Of a DNA stretch of 45,804 nt, positions 41,467 to 45,804 are shown in pieces. The DNA is from Amycolatopsis circi (GTDB taxonomy: Bacteria > Actinomycetota > Actinomycetes > Mycobacteriales > Pseudonocardiaceae). The translations under genes were made by a program, and so were the position numbers. Numbering within the stretch: position 1 is the stretch's first letter; each line of letters opens with the position of its first letter. Under the pieces are notes generated by a model. That model worked only from the letters and a program-made list of their open reading frames with translations. It was not told where the DNA came from and did no database searches. Where the stretch lies: NCBI RefSeq assembly GCF_003385235.1, contig NZ_PQIA01000076.1, positions 1 through 45,804 of the forward strand, given 5' to 3'.

Positions 41467-42207
41467 ATGCCCGATTACGGGATAGCGGGAAAGCGCGCGG
41501 TCGTCACCGGCGGTTCCCGCGGAATCGGCGCGGCAATCGTGGCGCAATTGCTGGCCGCCGGCGCGACGGTGCTCACCACGGCCCGTTCGACCGGCCCGGT
41601 GCCGGAAGGCGCGTCCTTCGTCGAGGCCGACGTCCGCACGCAGGAGGGCGCCCAGACGATCGCCTCCGCCGCGCAAGAGGCCCTCGGCGGCGTCGACCTG
41701 CTGGTCCACAACGCGGGCGGCGCGCGTCCGCACCCCAGCGCCCTGGCGATCCCCGACGACGAATGGCAGGACGCGCTGTCGGTCAACCTCCTGGCCGCGG
41801 TCCGCCTGGACGCGCTGCTGGCTCCCGGCATGCGAGACCGCCGATCAGGCTCGATCGTGCACATCTCCACCGCCGCGATCCGCCCGCCGTTCCCGCCCTT
41901 CCTGCACTACGTCGCCGCGAAGACGGCGCTGGAGGCGTACAGCCGAGGCCTGGCCGTCGAACTGGCTCCGTCCGGGGTCCGGGTGAACTCCGTGTCCCCC
42001 GGCCGGACCGCCACCCCCGGCGGCGTGGCGACGCGGGAGCAGTGGGCGAGCCTGTCGTCCGGCAGTCTCGATCTCCCCGGGGTCCCGCTGGGCCGAGACG
42101 GCGACCCCGACGACATCGCCAACGCCGTGCTCTTCCTGTTGTCCGACCAAGCGAACTGGCTGACCGGAAGCGGTCTGTCCGTCGACGGAGGCGAATACCC
42201 GCGATGA
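41467..42207 (+). CDS. Short-chain dehydrogenase/reductase, first of a pair
   Basis: A 246-aa classical SDR. The cofactor motif TGGSRGIG is at 14-21, HNAGG at 81-85, and the catalytic S134, Y148 and K152 (Y-x3-K) are intact. Thr-Ala-Arg after the second strand (TTAR, 37-40) leans to NADP(H). The substrate is unknown. GAGAGG lies 10-15 nt before the ATG. Its stop overlaps the second SDR start (ATGA). The leader region 41287-41466 is noticeably less GC-rich than the genes. Confidence 0.92.
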   Translation: MPDYGIAGKRAVVTGGSRGIGAAIVAQLLAAGATVLTTARSTGPVPEGASFVEADVRTQEGAQTIASAAQEALGGVDLLVHNAGGARPHPSALAIPDDEWQDALSVNLLAAVRLDALLAPGMRDRRSGSIVHISTAAIRPPFPPFLHYVAAKTALEAYSRGLAVELAPSGVRVNSVSPGRTATPGGVATREQWASLSSGSLDLPGVPLGRDGDPDDIANAVLFLLSDQANWLTGSGLSVDGGEYPR

Positions 42208-42938
42208 ATGCTTATCAGGGCAAAACTGCCGTAATCACCGGCGGCAGCACCGGAATGGGTTTCGCCACCGCGAAATTGTTCGCCGACGGCGGCGCCCGCG
42301 TAATCATCACCGGCCGTTCGCAGGCTCGCCTCGACGCGGCCTTGGCCCAACTCGGTGCCGGTGCGACAGCCGTCCGCGGCGATGTGGCGTCGCTCTCCGA
42401 CCTGGACGCGCTGGCAGCCCAGGTACCCGGCCCGGTCGACGCCCTGTTCGTCAACGCCGGGATCGCCCGGACGGCACCGTTCGAATCGGTGACCGAGGAG
42501 CAGTTCGACGAGCAGTTCGCGGTCAACGTCAAGGGCGCGTACTTCACCGTGCAGAAGCTCGCGCCGCTGCTGCGCTCCGGCGCGGGCGTCGTCCTGACCA
42601 CCTCGACCGCGAACGTCATGGGCCTTGCCGAAACCAGCGTCTACTCCGCAGGCAAGGCCGCACTGCGATCGATGGCCCGCACTCTCGCTGTCGAACTGCT
42701 CCCGCGTGGCATCCGGGTCAACGCGATCAGCCCCGGCCCGATCGACACCGAGATCCTGGAAGCCGGAATGTCGGACGAGGAAGCCGCGCAGTTCAAGGCC
42801 GCCCGGGCCGCGGCGAACCCCATGAAACGGCTGGGCACCCCTTTTGAAATCGCCCGTGCCGTCGCCTTCCTGGCCTTCGACGCCACCTTCACCACCGGCA
42901 TCGAACTGGTCGTAGACGGAGGCGACACGCAACTCTGA
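42204..42938 (+). CDS. Short-chain dehydrogenase/reductase, second of a pair
   Basis: A 244-aa classical SDR with TGGSTGMG at 12-19, NAG at 84-86 and catalytic S134, Y147 and K151. TGRS after strand 2 again suggests NADP(H). It differs from its partner in the substrate loop (ILEAGMSDEEAAQF) and so is probably a second step or a distinct partner subunit and not a fresh duplicate. It overlaps the first SDR by 4 nt. It ends 4 nt from the end of the convergent LysR gene with no terminator between. Confidence 0.92.
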   Translation: MNAYQGKTAVITGGSTGMGFATAKLFADGGARVIITGRSQARLDAALAQLGAGATAVRGDVASLSDLDALAAQVPGPVDALFVNAGIARTAPFESVTEEQFDEQFAVNVKGAYFTVQKLAPLLRSGAGVVLTTSTANVMGLAETSVYSAGKAALRSMARTLAVELLPRGIRVNAISPGPIDTEILEAGMSDEEAAQFKAARAAANPMKRLGTPFEIARAVAFLAFDATFTTGIELVVDGGDTQL

Positions 42939-42942
42939 CGCT

Positions 42943-43836
42943 TCAGGCAGCCGGAGCCGCGGACTGGTACCAAGACTCCTGCCGCAGAAACTCGAGCAAC
43001 GCCATCTCCGCGGGTCCAGCTCCGGGCCGCACCGCCGCGACTACGGGCTGGGCCACGACCGGGAACACCGGCCGTACGAGATGCTCATGCCCTTCCGGCA
43101 CCGCCGACGCCGGAACGAGCGTCACGCCCAGCCCGTGCGCGGCCCACCGCACGGCCGTCGAGGTCTGCGACACCCGCGCGACCGCGGTCGGCTCGATCCC
43201 GTTGTCGCGCAACACTTCTGTCAAGTGAGCATCGAGCGCACTGTCCGGATCGAACCTGATCCACTGCTCTTCTTCCAGCTCCCGCAACGCAATCCGGTCC
43301 TTCTTGAACAACCGGTGTCCGGTGCCGAGAACGACCACGAACTCCTCGTCGCCCAGGTGATGCCCCTCGTACAGCCCCTCATCGCACGCCGACCCCAGCA
43401 ACGCAAGATCCAGCACCCCGCGCCGGGCCAGCTGCTCCAGCTCAGCCGGGTTCGGCTCCTCGAAAACGGTCACCGCCAGCCGCGGAAACCGCCTTCGCAA
43501 CGCAGCCAACGCGCCCGGCAACTGCCGAGTCCCCAACCCCATCTGCGCCGCGACGAGCAACTCGCCGACCAGCTCGTCCGCGCCCGCCCTCGCGGTCGCC
43601 TGCGCCCGCCGCGCCGCCCTCACCGCTACCTCGGCGTCCTTGAGAAACGCGCGCCCGACGACGGTCGGCACCAGCCCGGTGGGCGTGCGGGAGAAGAGCT
43701 GCACGCCGAGTTCGCGCTCAAGCCCCCGAATCTGCTGAGACACCGACGGCTGAGCGACGTGCAGCAGCTCGGCCGCAGCGGTCACCGACCCCGCCTCGGC
43801 GACCGCCAAGGCGTACTCGAACTGACGAAGACTCAT
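42943..43836 (-). CDS. LysR-family transcriptional regulator
   Basis: A 297-aa LTTR. The winged HTH is at residues 1-60 (FEYALAVAEAGSVTAAAELL, then HVAQPSVSQQIRGLE), and the effector domain spans 90-290. The ATG follows GGGGGAG. CTTG-N12-CAAG (43852-43871) upstream may belong to its own promoter-operator. It lies tail-to-tail with the SDR pair, so regulation of that pair is possible but not the usual divergent layout. The effector is unknown. Confidence 0.92.
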   Translation of the reverse strand: MSLRQFEYALAVAEAGSVTAAAELLHVAQPSVSQQIRGLERELGVQLFSRTPTGLVPTVVGRAFLKDAEVAVRAARRAQATARAGADELVGELLVAAQMGLGTRQLPGALAALRRRFPRLAVTVFEEPNPAELEQLARRGVLDLALLGSACDEGLYEGHHLGDEEFVVVLGTGHRLFKKDRIALRELEEEQWIRFDPDSALDAHLTEVLRDNGIEPTAVARVSQTSTAVRWAAHGLGVTLVPASAVPEGHEHLVRPVFPVVAQPVVAAVRPGAGPAEMALLEFLRQESWYQSAAPAA

Positions 43837-43906
43837 CGGCTCCCCCGCGGGCTTGTAATGATGTAAGCAAGGCTACCGGAGAAGATCGAGCCGCTATTTT
43901 TCCTGG

Positions 43907-45804
43907 TCAGCCTTCAGCCGCCGCGCCGCTCGACGGGTTGTTGCTCGACGAGTCGCAGGTGGGAGTCGTCGTCGTAGCCGATGCCGACGTCGACGCGGAC
44001 GTGCTGCTGGCACCACACGTCGGAGTGCTGCTCCCGGTCGTCGGCCCACTAGTCGGACCCCCAGAAGGAGTCACGGACGGACTACCCGGCGGCAGCCCAG
44101 TAGGCGTCACCGACGGACCGCCCGTAGAAACCGGCGGCAACGACGACCCCGGCGTCCCAGGCGGTCTCGGTCCATTCCCCGGATTAGCCGTCGGCACGGC
44201 ACTGGACGTCGTCGCCCCAGGTGCCCCGACCGGAACCGGACTGTCCGGCACCTGCGCGACGCCCTTCCGATAGGCCTCCGCCCAGAGAATGACCGTGGTG
44301 ACGTAGGCGTCGGAGTTGTTGTAGCGATAGATCGCAGTCCGCAACTGGTCCGGATTGGCCAGGTCGAGCCCGCCGGAGCAGAGATAGCGAGCCGCCGCGA
44401 GCGAGGCGTCGAAGAGATTGCTGGGGTCGGCCTTGCCGTCGCCGTTGCCGTCCGCCGCGTAGGTCCGCCAGGTCGCCGGAATGAACTGGAACGGCCCGAC
44501 CGCGCGATCCCAGACCGGGTCGTGGTCGAGAACGCCGTGATCAGTGTCGGGAATCGCCGCGTACGGACCGGTCCCGTTGAGCTGAGGCCCGAGGATCGGC
44601 TGAAGTGTCGTCCCCGCGGCGTCGACGTACCCGCCCCGCGCGTGATTCGACTCGATCCGCCCGATGCTCGCGATGAGCGCCCAGTCGATATGACACCCCG
44701 GCTGCTCTTTCCCCAACACGTCAGCCGCATGCCGATACGCGACAAGCGCAGTAGCCGGAATCCCGAGCGGCCCCTCCGGAAGGTCATACGCAGGCAAGGG
44801 AATCGGAGCAGGCGCGTCAGGCAACCGCCCGTCGACAGCGACCCCGCGAATCCCCGGGTCGTATCCCTGATCAGGCATAACGTCCGCTGTATGCACCACC
44901 GGCATCCGCCCAACCCACCCGACGACCACTCCCGCGCCGACGGTCGCCGGAAGCACCCCGAGAATCCCCGCGAGCACCGCGACAACCGTCCGATGCCGCG
45001 ACGCCACCCGTCGAGCCCGATAACGCCCCCGCCGAACCCGCACCCGCGCGCGACTCGCCCATCGAGCCTTATCCGGCTGAGGCCCAACAAGCCTCCGGGT
45101 CCGCTTGGTTCCGCCCGCTTTGGCAGCCGCCTCCGCCGAACCGGGGGCGGTCGCGGATTCGTCGCCCGCTAGTCCAGCGCCAGCCGCCTTGTCCGCACCG
45201 GCGTCAACCTCTTCGCCCGCTACTTCACCACCGCTGCCGTCGCCACTTGCGATGTCGCTGTTGCTCGCCCCGCCCAACTCGCGATTGTCGAGAGCACCGC
45301 CCGCGGCTTGACCGACAGCGCCGGTCTCCTCGGCGGCTCTGTCCTCGGCCTCACCACTAGCCAATCCGCTGCCAGAGACCAACACCTCACCGACAGCACC
45401 GACTGCCGCGCCACTGGCAGTTTCATCCCCGGCACCGCTTCGGCCTACCGCCTCACCGTCGCCACTGACTCCATCGACCGTCGCGCCACTGGCGGTTTCG
45501 CCATCGGCTCCGCCCTCACCGGTAACCGCGCCACCGGCAGCACCACCGTCGCCGACCACCTCACCGGCCGTCGCGTCGCTGGCATCGCCACCGTCGTCGA
45601 TCGCCTCGTCACCAGCGCTGGCCTCGCGAGCCTCCCCGCCGTCAGTCCCGCCATCGGCCGCATCAGCAGTTCCACCCGCGCCGCCCACGTTGGCTGCGCC
45701 GCCACCCGAACAACCGGCTATTTCCTCGCCAACAGGCTCCACACCATCCAGCCCGCCACCGGTGACCGGCTCACCCGCACCGTCCGCCACCGGCTCACTC
45801 TGAC
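43907..45804 (-). CDS. Membrane-anchored lytic transglycosylase with acidic low-complexity N-terminus (5' end beyond the window)
   Basis: GTG at 45790 would give 627 aa, but the frame stays open to the window edge, so the true start may lie outside. Counting from that GTG: residues 1-225 are Gly/Ala/Asp/Glu-rich low complexity; 229-266 are strongly basic; 268-293 form one membrane helix; about 345-510 is an MltB-like transglycosylase domain with catalytic E380 (IGRIESNH), VGPFQFIPATWR and an EF-hand-like loop DGNGDGKAD (447-455); 512-627 is a Pro/Ser/Thr/Gly-rich tail with two Cys. The catalytic part thus faces the wall and trims peptidoglycan. No hairpin follows the stop. Confidence 0.88.
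   Translation of the reverse strand, partial: QSEPVADGAGEPVTGGGLDGVEPVGEEIAGCSGGGAANVGGAGGTADAADGGTDGGEAREASAGDEAIDDGGDASDATAGEVVGDGGAAGGAVTGEGGADGETASGATVDGVSGDGEAVGRSGAGDETASGAAVGAVGEVLVSGSGLASGEAEDRAAEETGAVGQAAGGALDNRELGGASNSDIASGDGSGGEVAGEEVDAGADKAAGAGLAGDESATAPGSAEAAAKAGGTKRTRRLVGPQPDKARWASRARVRVRRGRYRARRVASRHRTVVAVLAGILGVLPATVGAGVVVGWVGRMPVVHTADVMPDQGYDPGIRGVAVDGRLPDAPAPIPLPAYDLPEGPLGIPATALVAYRHAADVLGKEQPGCHIDWALIASIGRIESNHARGGYVDAAGTTLQPILGPQLNGTGPYAAIPDTDHGVLDHDPVWDRAVGPFQFIPATWRTYAADGNGDGKADPSNLFDASLAAARYLCSGGLDLANPDQLRTAIYRYNNSDAYVTTVILWAEAYRKGVAQVPDSPVPVGAPGATTSSAVPTANPGNGPRPPGTPGSSLPPVSTGGPSVTPTGLPPGSPSVTPSGGPTSGPTTGSSTPTCGASSTSASTSASATTTTPTCDSSSNNPSSGAAAEG

Noticed and set aside
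1..45804. CRISPR arrays, toxin-antitoxin pairs, prophage genes, riboswitches, natural-product synthases
   Set aside because: No regularly spaced repeats, phage structural genes, recognisable riboswitch cores or modular synthases are visible on either strand.

Overview
The window reads as chromosomal DNA of a high-GC filamentous actinomycete, almost certainly an Amycolatopsis or close Pseudonocardiaceae relative. Genes are dense, start often at GTG and overlap by 4 nt. The enolase-superfamily protein at 1857-2963 matches, as I remember it, the classic Amycolatopsis N-acylamino acid racemase nearly residue for residue. No prophage, insertion sequence, CRISPR array or polyketide/peptide synthetase is visible.

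Left part (1-16.3 kb), catabolic operons. 124-6515 (minus) is a tightly coupled set: D-aminoacylase-like amidohydrolase, M20 desuccinylase-like hydrolase, GNAT acyltransferase and N-acyl/N-succinylamino acid racemase, followed by a PucR regulator. It resembles the D-to-L amino acid conversion pathway that runs through N-succinyl intermediates. 7119-10466 (minus) is a carboxylesterase, an aromatic-acid-type MFS carrier and a metallo-beta-lactamase-fold hydrolase. 10710-13064 (minus) is an AlkB-rubredoxin fusion, a 3Fe-4S ferredoxin, an ECF-like sigma factor and a tiny membrane protein. Divergent from it are a second PucR-type regulator and a ChoD-type FAD oxidoreductase.

Middle part (16.3-27.6 kb). 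A roughly 1 kb gene-poor stretch with a decayed gene is followed by three secreted proteins, the last carrying a chaplin-like signature. Then come an unusual tRNA gene with a UAA anticodon but a short variable loop, NDH-2, a family 5 uracil-DNA glycosylase, an S10 peptidase, and a histidine kinase/response regulator pair divergent from an ABC exporter.

Right part (27.6-40.1 kb) looks like an extracellular protein-use block: three tandem paralogous secreted tripeptidyl aminopeptidases, each followed by its own hairpin; a secreted subtilisin; and a five-gene oligopeptide ABC importer. 40.3-45.8 kb holds a Ppx/GppA phosphatase, an overlapping pair of short-chain dehydrogenases, a LysR regulator, and a membrane-anchored lytic transglycosylase running off the right edge with an extraordinary acidic low-complexity N-terminus.

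Two families of long, nearly perfect intergenic palindromes recur through the window. Family A has four copies (87-128, 24085-24124, 34450-34491, 38421-38470) and family B two (7055-7109, 10620-10674). They sit at gene 3' ends, and three of the six contain the stop codon of the neighbouring gene inside the arm.
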